A program made the translations under genes and the position numbers. Positions 12,134 through 23,900 of a stretch of 64,000 nt of DNA are shown here, piece after piece (the stretch's first letter is position 1; every line of letters begins with the position of its first letter). The notes under the pieces were generated by a model. It saw only the letters and a list, made by a program, of their open reading frames with translations, did no database searches and was not told where the DNA came from. Origin of the DNA: Ilyonectria destructans (Eukaryota > Ascomycota > Sordariomycetes > Hypocreales > Nectriaceae); the NCBI GenBank assembly GCA_020740775.1, contig JAHEWK010000008.1, positions 1,860,001 through 1,924,000 on the forward strand. Reading direction: 5' to 3'.

Positions 12134-13860
12134 ATGTCTCGTCGGTGGGCTCGCAAGTTGGAGCGCGCGTGCTGCGCGTTCGCAACGTACATCCCGCTGG
12201 TGTTTGTCTACGGGTTGACATCATGGGCGGCATGGGTGGTTGTCAGCATTGGCAGCGCCAGCATCAAGAGCGCTTGGATAGGTACGGACGCCCTGGGTGC
12301 CGATGGAAGCGGCTGCGAAGGGGAAAACTACGAGGAACGCATGCTGACATATGAGGATTCACAGGCAACGGTTCATCCGCCGTCGGCGTCGCTCTCTACC
12401 TCCTCCTCAACTGGTCCTACACGACGGCCGTCTTCACGCCCCCTGGCTCGACGACAAATGACATGGGCTACGGCCTCCTCCCCACGCAGACCACGCCACA
12501 GGCCACCAGCTTCACCGTCAAGAGCAATGGCGAGTTCCGGTTCTGCAAGAAGTGCCAGGCCCGCAAGCCCGACCGCGCGCATCACTGCTCGACCTGCCGC
12601 CGCTGCGTGCTCAAGATGGACCATCACTGCCCTTGGCTGGCGACATGTATCGGATTGCGCAACCACAAGGCCTTCTTGCTGTTCCTCATCTACACGACGC
12701 TCTTCTGCTTCTACGCCTTTGCTGTCAGCGGGTGCTGGGTCTGGAATGAGGTGCTCGACGACAATACCCAATACCTCGAGACCTTTATGCCCGTCAACTT
12801 CATCATGCTGAGCGTCGTCAGCGGCATCATTGGGCTTGTGGTCGGCGCCTTCACCGGCTGGCATGTCCACCTCGCCGGCCGCGGCCAGACCACCATTGAG
12901 TGCCTCGAGAAGACTCGCTACCTGTCCCCCCTGCGCAAGACGTACAACTCGGCCCACAACCCTGCCAACCGCCTGCCCCAGGCCGCCCAGCAGTTTGTCG
13001 ACTTCCACACCAATGCCCTTCCCGGCATCACGCGCCCGGAAGAGGGCGAGGAGCGCCGCACTCAGGAGCTGCCCCGGACGTATCCTCCCGACGGCTCACA
13101 CCCGGTTCAGCTGTCGTATGCCGACATGGAGCGCGAGCAGCGGCGGAGACGCTACGAGGAGTACCTCGACGAACAAGACTCGGAGAAGCTCCCCAACGTC
13201 TTTGACCTCGGCTGGAGGCGCAACCTGCAGCACCTGTTTGGCCCGACCCCGGCGTTCTGGTTCATCCCCGTGTGTAACACTACCGGAGACGGCTGGTCAT
13301 GGGAGGCAAGCCCGAGATGGCTCGAGGCCCGCGACCGCCTCCGCTCCGAGCGCGAGCAGCAGCGCGCCCGCGAAGTCAGTGCCGGCTGGGGCGCTCCTGA
13401 CGGTGCTCCCGACGACATCCCCGACATCCCCGAGCGGTCCGATGGCGCCGGCCGACACTTTACGCCCAGTCCGTCTAACAAACCCCTGAGCAAGGCCGAC
13501 CGCGTGCTGGGCCGCGACCCGGCCCTCTACGCCGACGCGACGCAGAACGTGCCAATGCGGCGCCTCAGCCCCCGCGGCCGGACACTCGATGACGAGTTGG
13601 CGGACCTGGACGAGGAGGAGGAGGAGGATGATCTGGACTGGGACTCGACCGAGGATAAGATCCCCGGCGGCGCATCAACGGCAGAGCAACGGCGAGACGA
13701 GGCCGAGCGCAAGGCCCTGGACGTAGTCACTAATGGTGGCTGGGGCCGCGGCGGCGCAAGCGGCATGCTGCGCAAGGGCAGCTCCCAGACGAGCTCCCAG
13801 ACCAACCTCAGCATCAGTCGGACGGTGAGTCCAAAGTTCCACGACGAGGGTGTGGACTGA
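12134..13860 (+). CDS. pfa3: DHHC palmitoyltransferase, Pfa3-type
   Basis: Two exons (12134-12281 and 12365-13860) separated by an 83-nt intron give 547 aa. It transfers palmitate from palmitoyl-CoA to cysteines of target proteins. A Cys-rich DHHC domain spans about residues 110-160, with the catalytic DHHC at 135-138 (MDHHCPWLATCIGLRNH). Hydrophobic segments lie near 15-40, 52-72, 152-176 and 194-216, giving the usual four-helix topology. The family's TTxE motif is present as TTIE near 225, and GDGWSWE occurs further on. The long hydrophilic C-terminus carries an acidic run (DEEEEEDD). The N-terminus MSRRWARKLE and overall length suggest the Pfa3 branch, which in yeast palmitoylates Vac8 at the vacuole; the branch assignment is inference. 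The ATG at 12134 is preferred because it begins this conserved N-terminus. Confidence 0.88.
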
Positions 13861-16279
13861 CTGACTTCCCCTTCCGTCTGGGGACATGCGACACGCGACA
13901 CGCCTCTTTCACGTGCAGGCCGGCTTTTTGTGTTTCTGCGCGGCTTATTTCTGATGAGTACCATGGCTGGAGGAGTTTCTTGTGCGTTGTAGAATGCGCT
14001 GTCATGTTGCGTCTTGTTTTGGTTATGGGCTTGTCGCCGGGAGAGGGTGGGGGGGCTTGCCGGAGGGTTGCCGGATGACGGAGGGCGAGGCCCGGCGAAT
14101 GCGACATGTACGAATACGCCATGTTATAAAGGTACTTACTTACGGGGTTTACGGATACTAATTATATTGACCTTCTTGGAACGCAATCGGCTTCCCTCGT
14201 CCACTCTGCGTCGCTATCTGCGGCACGTTGGCGGCCGTCTCTCTGCCATTGGAGTCCTCGGAGACAGACTCTGGTGCCATGACGACGGCTCGGAGACAGC
14301 CAGGTGACGGCGGCTTGACGTGATGCATCATTCTCATCTCATGTAAGCGCAATGACAGACTGCCTGCGACCCATCACATTGCATTGCGCACATTGCTGTG
14401 CCCGATGCTGTGGCACTGTCGTGTGCGCAACGTGTGCCCGTCCAGCTGTGTATTGCGCCCTCCCCGTCTCAATCCGGCTTCATCCACATCCAGGACACGA
14501 CTTAGTCGACCACAAGACCACGCATCCCACGCATCATCAAACGCATCCTACGCATCCGCTAAGCCCTCGCTCCCGAAGCCGTCTCACACGCCCACCCAAA
14601 AGCACGCTGTCATCCGGTCCGCCGTGACCCTCCGCCTGTCCCCCCTTTCAGCTCACCTCCCGAGTCAAATCACCGCCCACACCCTCCCCCCATCACGTCC
14701 CTAAATCTATCCCCTATTGATCGATCTCCGCTTGGCCACTGCGACCACCCCAGCGGGCCGATCGACCTGACACGTCCCATTCCTCCTCTGTGCTTTACCC
14801 CAGCTCGCAGTCCCGCCTCCCCGCATGCGCAGGGGGTGGCGAAGGAGGGGGGCGCTGCGAACGACGCCACGTCGCCCAGGATCGACAGTCGTGGGGCGTC
14901 TGTTAGTGGACGTTGGAGGGCGTGGCCGCGGCCGGTGTCAGCTATCACAACCGGCAGAGCCTACAGGGATGCGCTCAGGAGAAACAGGCGAGAGAGAAAG
15001 TCAAGATCGGCGAACTGCGGCTGCACAGGGAGGGGCAAGGCGTCGTCATTCCTCCATCTAGCGCCAAGGGTCCGAATTACTGCACTTCTGATGGGAGATC
15101 CGTCACAGGGGTGCGCACCGGATCGTTTCAGAGCAGACCAGGTGAATGTATTTCATTTTACTTCATATCATTTCATTTCGTCAGAAGCTTTTTGCTCTCA
15201 CCGCTGCTGGCCCGTTTTCCATCGCCAGAGGGGACGCATGCTAACTCAGATACGAATGCAATCAATCATAAACGCCACCCAGCCCCAACCCAACGTCCGA
15301 AATAACATGTACAACAAGGGAACATGAGAAGGAAATAAGATAGAACCAGACCGCTATTCCCTCCAGGGTCCGCCGGCCAATTGTGTTGCAGCGCGAGCTA
15401 CCGATATGTAATACCATGCATTTCCCTCCCTTGCCGTTTGCCGTTGCCGTTGCCGTTCCCGTGTGTGTGCAACTGCTCCCATCGAATCGTACAAGAAACA
15501 AAACATCTTGGCCTTGCTCTCGGAATGTTGACTGTTTCCCTGCTCGCTTGCTTGCCAGTTGTGCTTCCAGGGGAATCTCCCCCGCCTGGTCCTCTTGGCT
15601 TTCGCTGTGGTTGTCGAGGTCATTTTTCCCGTGTGGCAACATTCGAAGCAATCGATCAAGATGAACAAAATGAAAGAAAAAATTGCACAAACAGAATTGC
15701 CGTGTGGTTTCCCTGCCTTGTGCCAGTCTATAATACGTGGTTCCAGTTCCAGTGCAATGCTAATTCCTGACACTCCAAACACGACCGAGCGTGGTGTATG
15801 CATATCCCTTTTCCTTTCCATTCCCGTGTATTGCTTCCCATAGAAAATATCAATCCCATAAAAAATTACCAACACCACACGCTTCGGGGGGGTATCCGTC
15901 CATCTTTATTTTTTTTCATGCGCCGTGTTCAAACAAAGGAAAAGTTGCGTACCGATGGTACATGAAAGCGACCGTTCGAAAATGAAAAGAAACGAATGCT
16001 TCCGCCAGGGTAGAAGAAAAGAAATCCCACCGCTTCATTGCGCCAGGATCATCTCAGACCGTGGAATAGGGTGTGGTAAAGATCAACCTCCAAAAGCCCA
16101 TAGTCCAGGGGGTTGTAAGAAAAATTGAAAAAAAGGACGTCCAGTTCGAAAAAGGCCCGTCAAGAAACTCGAGTGTCGAGTAAAAATACGTCCAGTTCGA
16201 AAAAGGCCCGTCAAGAAACTCGAGTGTCGAGTAAAAATATGTCCAAGGAAGAAATATAGTGTACAGATCAAGCTTCCAA
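13861..16279. other. Convergent intergenic region between DHHC and PLC genes
   Basis: About 2.4 kb between two 3' ends. It holds the two 3' UTRs and short low-complexity stretches, for example ACGCATC-type repeats near 14,520-14,560 and TTTCATT words near 15,150. A 174-codon minus-strand frame at 15,354-15,878 has no recognisable domain and no coding look. The only clear structure is the 51-bp tandem repeat at 16,137-16,245, listed separately. Confidence 0.55.
16137..16245. repeat. 51-bp tandem repeat, about 2.1 copies
   Basis: Two adjacent, essentially identical 51-bp units start at 16,137 (ACGTCCAGTTCGAAAAAGG...) and 16,188. A third unit breaks off after its first bases (ATGTCCA). Each unit contains CTCGAGTGTCGAG, a 5-bp-arm inverted repeat able to form a small hairpin. 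The array lies 35 bases beyond the PLC stop codon, so it is probably in that gene's 3' UTR. Confidence 0.9.
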
Positions 16280-19200
16280 TCATGGGTAGCTATCAAAGCT
16301 CGTCTTCTCCGCGCTGGACTTGTCGATCGTGCCTCGGGGGCTGGTGTTGATGCGGCTGAACACCTTGCCGCCCAGGCGGTTAAACTTGTTGCTGTCCTGG
16401 CTGCGGCGGGGCGCCTCGATCATCATCTTCTCAACCGAATCCACCTTGATCTTGCAGAAGAGCTTGGAGAAGAGGTACTGGTCACCAGCATGGTTGAGGA
16501 GGGGCAGAGTGCGGTATCCTTGCTTGAGGTTGGTGAGCTTGGCAGTGTATGTAGCCACTGCTGGTCGTTCGTTGTAGCTCTCACCGTCGTTAGAGAGCTT
16601 GACCGACCATCGAACGAAGATCAGTTCAGGGTGCTTTGTCGTGACCCTGAATTTGAATTGGCGGTCAAACATGGGGTTGAAGCCATTCTGGCGGATGACG
16701 TCGGTCTGTACCTTGAGGGGCGAGTCCAGGTCCGGGCACATGCTCGACTCAGGATCTTTCTTGTCGCGCTTGTCGTTAGCGTGGAAGATCTCCACCTCGA
16801 CGTAAGGGTCCATCGACTTGTTAGCGGGGAGATTGGCTGGTCGCATAAGCTGCTGCGCCGAGATGACATCGATGCTGAATGACACCACGCTGCGCTCCTT
16901 CTTGCCCTCCGCAATGTCGGCGTTGAAAGGCAGAACCTGGATGTCTCGGAGCTCTGCGGGCTTGCGAACGTAGCCCGAGCAGTCCGAGCCGCCATCAAAC
17001 ATAGCGCGGTTGATTTGCATGCCCAGGTCGAAAGTCTGCCAGTTGAGAGCCGCCATCTGGACTCCGCGACGCCAGTAGTGGAGGGGTTCAAAGTTGTTGG
17101 ACGTGATTCGGGTTCGGTCAGGATACACCCTCATCATGTAGCGCATGTTGTGGATATCGAGAGCCATCTTCTCCTCCTTGACTCGAGAGTGCTTGGCGAA
17201 GCTCGACTCCATGAAGGAGAAAATGTGATTGTACTGCTTGGCTTCCGCAGTGTCGAATCCAGCAAACTTGACACCAGCGCAGTAAACGCCGAGGTCTCCA
17301 AGAACCTTGACCGTCTTGTTAGAGGCTTTTCTGGAGTTTCTCTCACCGCCACTTTCGTTGTCGCTGGTGCTGCTGCTCATCATATCCTGGACCCGGCCTT
17401 CGGTGATTGTGTTGACTCGGGTCTTGCTGACCAGTCGGCGGGAGGAGTGACTGGGGCTCAGCATGGGGCTCTGAGGGAGCGACTGCGATGGGATCAGAGT
17501 GGTGCTGTCGATCATGGGTCGAGTCAATGGCGAGTTCAAGCTGTTTCCTCGACGACGACCTCGGAAGTCGGTGCTGGTAGGCTCTTCCTTGATCTGCGGC
17601 TTCTTGACCTTGATGAGAATGCGTCCCATAAGCTCAGATGGCGAGGGAAGGTTGTCGGGCGAGTCTTCCAAGGTCTCGAGGACCAGTCGAGGGCCAAATG
17701 CTTCCTTGATGATTTCAACCATGAGCACTTGCTGGGTCGGGTTGCAGTGAACCTCAAGTGAGATCCAGAGCGGGAATTTTGACTTGACAAAGGCGTATTT
17801 GTTGATTGTGGTCATGACCTCTCGGAAGCTGATCGAGGTGGTCAGCGTGCGGCCGTGGTTAACCTCCGGCTGACCGGAGCTGCCATCCCAACAATCGACC
17901 TCCACGCAGCGGCAGCCTCGGACCAGGGACGAGATGTAGCCCTCGACGCTAGACTGGCCCGCCACTTGTCGGCCAAGGAGGTAGGTGTTGTGGGAGCTCG
18001 AGATGATGTATTCATTCATAGGGCCGTCCAGGGTGTACTCCTTGGGTTCCGCCACAAGAGGCATATTATGCTCTGAGGCCAGGAACCCGACCAGGGCAGC
18101 TTCCGACATGACCGGCATATCCGGGATTTCCGCCTCGTCGGTTCGGAACTGGCTGCTGAAGTAGGCGAAGTGCTTCTCCCACATGGCCAGGTTAGAGTCG
18201 ACATCCTCACCTTGGACGTCTCGCAGGAAAGCGAGAAACTCAGGCAAGGTGATACCAGTCTCGGGGTTAGCTGCAATGCTGCGAATAATTCGCTGGATAT
18301 CGTGTCTCTGCTTCATCCGACGGACAAAGTCTTTGAATTCGGTAAAGTTGAGCTTCTCCCGTCGCCGGGCGTCAGAGCGGAAGAAGTTGGACTCCAAGGT
18401 CCACTGTGAGCTGTAGATATGAAGGTTCTGGCAGACACGCTTCACTCCGGCAATGTTGAGCTCCTCCTGTCCAGGGCCACGAGGCTGGGTGCCAAATTCC
18501 TTTGCCATCTCAGACTGCCAGTACTGTGCAATAGCTCGGTCGTTGAAGGTCATCAGCGAAGTCATCAAATCCTGGCGATGCTTCAACATGGCATCCAAAA
18601 AGTCGGTCCATCCCTTTAAGCTCTCCTTATCATCCGTCACAATGTGCAGAAACTTAGTTCTCGAATTCTCCGGGACCGTGTACATGATGGTGAACCAGTT
18701 CTCCATTGTTGATAAGTCAGATACTCCAAAGTCGAGGCAGTATTGTTGAACATCGGAACCAGTTCGGATCTCCTTGATTTCATCAACATGAAGGGACTTC
18801 TGGGGGCGGGCCGGGTCCCAGGAGAGTTTGTTGGATTCGGTCTCATAAACAAGGTTGACCCGTCTCGTGCGGTTTTTCCTGGACACTTTGAGAACTGGGC
18901 TGCCGTTCTGGAGCTGGGCTGGTAGCACGGGTCCGGCCATCGTGCTAGAGCTGCCACTGATAGAGCCGGCGGTGCTGTTGCCTGATGAGTTTTGAGTGGC
19001 GCCATCGAGACCCAACAGAGAGATGGCGTCGTCTTGCACTGTGTCTACCTCCTCGTCGGTGTCAGTCAAGGCGTTGGACTCCGTTTGAGTGGTGGCATTG
19101 CTGTCACTACGGCGGCGCAAGATGCTAGGGCCAACACTACCATCACGGCTGGCAGGGGCCGCCGAGGACTGTCGTCTCCTGCTGGCGAATCGATGAGCTC

Positions 19201-19633
19201 GGTTAGAGAATCGGCGCATGAGATTGCTCTTGGGGATGACCTCAGGCATTGTACTGGGCGTGTTGATGAAACTCTGGCCGAGTGAGGTGGTGCTCGTCTT
19301 GCGAGACAAGACAGAATCCGGTAACTGGAAGTTGGAGGGGCAGGGTTCCTCGTCCCGGCCGCGCATGGGTTCAGGCGACGCCTGGACCGACGAGCTGGTG
19401 GTCAGAACGGCGGTATCGGGTGACATGATGGGCGATCCTTGTAGTGAATTGGAGGCCACAGAGGAGGCACTAATGGCGGACAGCGGGACGTTGGAGGGCT
19501 GGATGTGTGAGTAGAAGGCCGTCTGAACCTGGTTAGGGTAAGAGGTCGGCAACTGGGCCGGAAGGGAAGACATGTCTGTTTGTAATAGGGGTAGAAAGTG
19601 GTGTGGTTCGGGGTCTGAATTGAGAGGAGACAT
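16280..19633 (-). CDS. plc1: Phosphoinositide-specific phospholipase C, delta-type
   Basis: An uninterrupted frame of 1117 aa. The enzyme cleaves phosphatidylinositol 4,5-bisphosphate to diacylglycerol and inositol trisphosphate. Residues 1-245 are Ser/Thr-rich and disordered. A PH-like region (about 248-355) and an EF-hand-like helical region (about 360-500) follow. The X catalytic half (about 535-675) has its two histidines at H548 (SSSHNTYLLGRQ) and H593 (VNHGRTLT). After a polar linker with phosphorylatable Ser/Pro stretches (about 680-775) comes the Y half (about 777-897, including NFEPLHYWRRGVQMAALNWQ). A C2 domain (about 915-1060) contains MDPYVEVEI. This is the yeast Plc1 layout with a longer N-terminus. 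The ATG at 19,633 gives the longest form; M21 (19,573) is an alternative. It is the last recognisable gene before the gene-poor stretch. Confidence 0.94.
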   Translation of the reverse strand: MSPLNSDPEPHHFLPLLQTDMSSLPAQLPTSYPNQVQTAFYSHIQPSNVPLSAISASSVASNSLQGSPIMSPDTAVLTTSSSVQASPEPMRGRDEEPCPSNFQLPDSVLSRKTSTTSLGQSFINTPSTMPEVIPKSNLMRRFSNRAHRFASRRRQSSAAPASRDGSVGPSILRRRSDSNATTQTESNALTDTDEEVDTVQDDAISLLGLDGATQNSSGNSTAGSISGSSSTMAGPVLPAQLQNGSPVLKVSRKNRTRRVNLVYETESNKLSWDPARPQKSLHVDEIKEIRTGSDVQQYCLDFGVSDLSTMENWFTIMYTVPENSRTKFLHIVTDDKESLKGWTDFLDAMLKHRQDLMTSLMTFNDRAIAQYWQSEMAKEFGTQPRGPGQEELNIAGVKRVCQNLHIYSSQWTLESNFFRSDARRREKLNFTEFKDFVRRMKQRHDIQRIIRSIAANPETGITLPEFLAFLRDVQGEDVDSNLAMWEKHFAYFSSQFRTDEAEIPDMPVMSEAALVGFLASEHNMPLVAEPKEYTLDGPMNEYIISSSHNTYLLGRQVAGQSSVEGYISSLVRGCRCVEVDCWDGSSGQPEVNHGRTLTTSISFREVMTTINKYAFVKSKFPLWISLEVHCNPTQQVLMVEIIKEAFGPRLVLETLEDSPDNLPSPSELMGRILIKVKKPQIKEEPTSTDFRGRRRGNSLNSPLTRPMIDSTTLIPSQSLPQSPMLSPSHSSRRLVSKTRVNTITEGRVQDMMSSSTSDNESGGERNSRKASNKTVKVLGDLGVYCAGVKFAGFDTAEAKQYNHIFSFMESSFAKHSRVKEEKMALDIHNMRYMMRVYPDRTRITSNNFEPLHYWRRGVQMAALNWQTFDLGMQINRAMFDGGSDCSGYVRKPAELRDIQVLPFNADIAEGKKERSVVSFSIDVISAQQLMRPANLPANKSMDPYVEVEIFHANDKRDKKDPESSMCPDLDSPLKVQTDVIRQNGFNPMFDRQFKFRVTTKHPELIFVRWSVKLSNDGESYNERPAVATYTAKLTNLKQGYRTLPLLNHAGDQYLFSKLFCKIKVDSVEKMMIEAPRRSQDSNKFNRLGGKVFSRINTSPRGTIDKSSAEKTSFDSYP

Positions 19634-20720
19634 GGCGGTGCTTGTAAGGTGTTTGCACTATGTGAGTGAGCCAGGGCGCATCTGAAGGTTGCGTCGACAT
19701 ATATAAGAGATCAGGCAGTATGAGGAGCCATGGTGGGACAGGCTTGGGGGCAGTGATTTGCGGGGAAGAATCAGTTGTAAAGGCCGATCTCTTGTTGGAG
19801 CGTCGGTCGCAGACCTGGGGTACAACCAACGTCAGGCGAGATGGCGCGGGACCTGAGCGAGGGCGTGGACGGACGAAGGTATCAACGTGGATGCAGGGAC
19901 AAATGCAGCACGAGAGCGCCGTCAAGTGGGCCGCAGTGAGCAAGACCCTGCCGTGGAGTGGGAGCTGCGGAGGTGCAGTCGAGGCCGATCTGATGCGCGG
20001 AGACGTGCCAAGTTCGTGGCAGCGTGGTGAGCTGGCAGAGGTGGGATATGCAGGTGGCTGCTTTTGGGCCGCCTTGGGGTGTTGGTTGGAGTAGGGCAGC
20101 CTCGGGTCCGTGGGGAGGCGGGTGACTGCAGGACGGCACAGCGTAGTGCAGCGCAGAGCGCGGAGACGAGGCCGGAAAAAGAGAAGTCAAGATAGAGCAC
20201 CCGTCGAGGGTCACGGCTCGTGGTGAGTGAGTTGGCGTCGCCCAGCAAACGCGCAATTGGCAATTCGAGCAACGCGGAATGGCGGGTCCTCCCGGTCCTT
20301 TTTCCAGCAAAATCCTCCTCCGATAGGTCCGTGGTCGGGTTGCGCAGCTTGGGACGCTCGCGAGACGTCGTGGAAGCGGTTCCGCCGGCGCTTTTGGTGG
20401 AGATGGAGAAGTGAGAGAGCCGCCACAACGGGAAGCGCGGTCGGTGAGCTCTGGCGCAGAGCCGCAGATACAGTCGCAGGCGCAGACAGGCCAGGTGTAG
20501 CCGTGACGGAACCTGACAATGGCGGGCGTTGAAGAGTTGAAGTTGCAAGGGCGCGTACGCTGAGTCACCCAATGCGGATAGTGAGGAACAGGGTCGAGAT
20601 CGTGGGTTGCGGAAGGCTCGCAAGTTTTCCAGGAGTCGCAAATTTTCAGGTGAGTAGTCCTTCGGCAATGCTGACGGGGTTGCGGTAGGTGATAAGGCGA
20701 CAATGCCGTATGTCTGTCCG

Positions 20721-20735
20721 TGTGTGTGTGTGTGT
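20721..20735. repeat. TG microsatellite
   Basis: A run of seven TG dinucleotides plus one base in the upstream region of the PLC gene. Confidence 0.8.
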
Positions 20736-20884
20736 CTGTTGAGTGTTGAGGAGCAAAGCCAAGGGAGACAGAGAAAGATTCTCGAGGTTGAGGTTGTAGG
20801 TCGGTGGTGGTGGTAGAATTTGGTGGAGCGGGAGTGGGTGGGTGGTAAGAATTGGGGGGAGTCAAGGTAGTAATAAGTAGTGGC

Positions 20885-20912
20885 AAGTAGTAGCAGTAGT
20901 AGCAGTAGTAGC
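20885..20912. repeat. AGT/AGC trinucleotide repeat
   Basis: Short imperfect array of AGT AGC AGT AGT units in the upstream region of the PLC gene. Read on the minus strand it produces a spurious Tyr/Cys-rich peptide. Confidence 0.75.
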
Positions 20913-23900
20913 TCGGGGGCAAAGGTGGGAAATTCAGAGGATAGGTCCAGTAGGCCAACGGGCAGAAAAAAAAAAGGCAATTCCCAGGTGGGAAAGGAGG
21001 GCGGAGAGTAGGGCGCTTTAAGTGGAAGCACTGAAGCAGGACAAAAAGCCAGAGCTGGGCGCGGGAGCGGCAGCGTCTTGTATCTGGGCTGGGGTCCGGG
21101 AAATTATGGCGGGATGGTCACAGCCAAGAAGGCCTTCTTTATTTGGAGCGCTGGACGACACGAGAGCGTGCGCGCTGGCGGTGCCTGTCCAGTCTGTGCC
21201 TGTCTTGTCGGTCTCACTTGGGAGGAGCAGCAGTACGTGGAGCATGGAGCGTGGAGGCAGAGGACCAGCAGCACAGCAAGCGCAAGCATCAGCGACGCAG
21301 CGCACAGAGTGGGCAGGCGACCAGGGGCGGGGGCAGCAGAGAATTGATTGATTGATTTGGCTGGGACGGACTGGGGTTACGTACAGTTGGGAGTGACGGG
21401 GGGGAGATACTGGGGACTGGGGAGCGACTGGGGGGGCGTGTGAAGCAGGCGGCCAGCAGCCAGCAGCCAGCAGCAGCCAGAGGGCGAGCGTCAGTGTGAG
21501 GGAGAGTGGGAGGGGCAGACGACATGGAGAATGGGCCAAAAGGTCAAAAGGGTAAGGGATACACAGACCGAAGGGAGACGAGCGAGACTGGCGCGCGAGG
21601 GCCGGCCGGACGAGGCGCCAGACGACCAGACGCCAAGGTGACGCCAGGGTGGGCGTAAGAAAGGGCCCAAGTGGCACGCTCCAAGGTGCAGATGTTCCCC
21701 GACAAACCCTGTTCGCAAGGGGAAAGGGGGTCGCGAGCGTGATGCCGGGCGTGGTCGCATCACACAGGATGGGCGGGATGGGTAGCACTACGCAGTTGAG
21801 AACAGGAACAGGGCGAACGAGCCAAGGCACGGATTTGACAGGGCCAGGGCTGCCCCGATGATACAGCCCAGCACGCAGCACACCGCACTGCACCAGCTCA
21901 GTGACCAAGCACCAGCACAGCGCATCCGCCGCCGCTACACAGTTACCCAAGTCGTGGTCATGGTGTTAGTCATGGGCGTGGGCGGGCGAGGGTGAGTGCC
22001 GGATGCATCACAGCGCAAGGCATCGGTGCCGCCATACCACCCCCCGGTCGCGATAGAGCTCGCAGCGGCGCACCTTATTACACCTACATTACAAGGCAGA
22101 TAGGAAACCGCTAGGAATGGCTGGCCGAGCCGGAACAAACAGCCAATGCGAGTGGCAAGGGATGGCATGGTAACATGGAGGGAATGACGGATGATGGGCA
22201 TGACTTGACATGGCCAACTAGGCATGGGTCCGGGGGTTACGCTGTTGTACGAAGGACGCCAGTCTACGAATGATGGTGTATCCATCAGTGTGTAAGAGGG
22301 ATAGAGAGAGAGACAGGCCAGTGTGGTGTGCGAGCGTGTGTGTGTGGCATGGATGGGACGGAACGTGGTTGAATGACGATGGGATGGGGCTTGCACTGGT
22401 TCAAACATGATATAGTACTTGGCGTTGTTGGTTGGTTGTTGTTTTTTTGGGCGAGGGGAGCCCTGAAAGCCCTGGAAGCCCTGAAGCTTCAAGGCCCTGA
22501 GGCCCGTGGTGGCCTTTTTTTGGCGGTGGGATTGAGGCTTGGACGCCGAGGGGCTTGGGGGGGGAGAGGGGGCCGACCTGGCACGGGGGAGGCTTGGGGC
22601 TGGGCCTGGCGAAAAGGAAGCGGACCCGACAACCCGCGATGGATGATGGGCAAGCGGGCAGTGGGATTCAGTGGGAAGATGATGGGAAAATGGATGACGG
22701 GTCCATTGTTTTGTTTTTTTTCGTCCCAATTGGCAGCTTCCACCGCCTTCCCTACCCTCGTCAGTCGGAGTTTTCAGTTTCCTATTCGTCTATTCGGAGT
22801 GCGGCAGTGTGACTCTGAGTGTGGGCGGACGCCAAGAGGTGGGACAGACTACCAAAAGGTCGGTCTAGTATAGCTCTGCCATCCTACCTAGCTCCCCCCC
22901 TCTGGCCTGCTGGCTTCCTGCTGGCAGTTCAGTCAGCGAGCCCGAGTCCGAGCCCAAGGCCCCAATGCCCTGGAGGTGGGGAACACGCCATTCATTCATG
23001 CTTTCCATCTATCGCCGGGTGTGGGTTAGAGAGGGAGAGAAAGAAGCCAGCGAACTTTTAGGCGCGTGGATGCCATACTCTAAATGACGGTGAGATATGA
23101 GGAGATTAGAACACGAGGAGAGAGACAAGAGAGTGAGGAAAGAGGCAAGCTCCTTGCCCATCCTCGCCCCTCCTCGTTCCGGCTCGCCGGTCGCGCAAGT
23201 TAGCCAAGAGATGAGGCATGAGGATCTGCCTATCCCTCCAGCTCGTAATTCCAGCACAGCGCACCAAAGAGAACGATAGGCATGTGGTCCCTGAATGATC
23301 CGCAGCAGCGTAACGTTTCGGTCAATGAAGGGGAGGGCAGTGCGCCGAGTGGTGTCGCGCCGCCAGATGATGAGCATCCGACTAATAATGACGATGGGCA
23401 TCGGAACAACGAACCGGAGAGTCTCGCCCCTCGCCTTAGGCCAAGGCCGCCTCGGCAGATGCTGCCATCATGTCATGCCAAACTTTTAAGCATGGACTGC
23501 ACGTCTGGAGCTAATCACAATAAGATACGAGAGAGAGCGTATACTATGTTCACTGGGCTAGAGGGGGGGTCGGGTCGGCTACTAGCAAGCGGCCGAACGC
23601 CTGGATTAGGACCAATTTTTTATCGTCCTCGTTTCTTTTCTCACGTCGTCGGTCAAGAATTTTTCATCCTCATTGGGTACGCCAAGGGCGAGCCAGGGCC
23701 CGATCACGAGGGAGGCAAAACGAGGTTCCTAGCCTCTTCGACGTCAAGTAGCTTAGCTTGGTTGACAGCAAACGAGGGGGGGCAGAGGCGCGGAACCAAG
23801 AGCACACGGCGCGGTGCATTCAGTACCAAGAGAAGCCCAAGCAGGGCCTGAGCATGGCCCAAGGCAGGTCCCCGCCTCAGGTACGATGGCCAGTACGAGG

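Larger units (their letters stand above)
19634..23000. other. Upstream region of PLC, strand-biased, no gene supported
   Basis: Promoter and probable leader of the PLC gene on the minus strand. The plus strand is rich in G and A over much of 19,900-22,700, so the minus strand yields long low-complexity frames (310-369 codons at 19,882-21,950) rich in Pro, Ser, Thr, Leu and His. They carry no family motif and I do not call them genes. Simple repeats lie at 20,721-20,735 (TG) and 20,885-20,912 (AGT/AGC). Confidence 0.5.

Noticed and set aside
11623..12192. 189-codon minus-strand frame antisense to the DHHC gene start
   Set aside because: It overlaps the real gene's first exon and leader on the other strand and has arginine-rich random composition.
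15354..15878. 174-codon minus-strand frame beyond the PLC stop
   Set aside because: Cys/Lys-rich mixture with no domain, lying where a 3' UTR or intergenic sequence is expected.
19882..21031. Minus-strand frames of 358 and 369 codons upstream of PLC
   Set aside because: Both overlap each other in different phases and read as Pro/Ser/Leu/Tyr low-complexity sequence generated by C/T bias and an AGT repeat. No motif is present.
21018..21950. 310-codon minus-strand frame
   Set aside because: Same strand-bias artefact: Pro/Leu/Ser-rich with no conserved motif and no splice context linking it to another exon.
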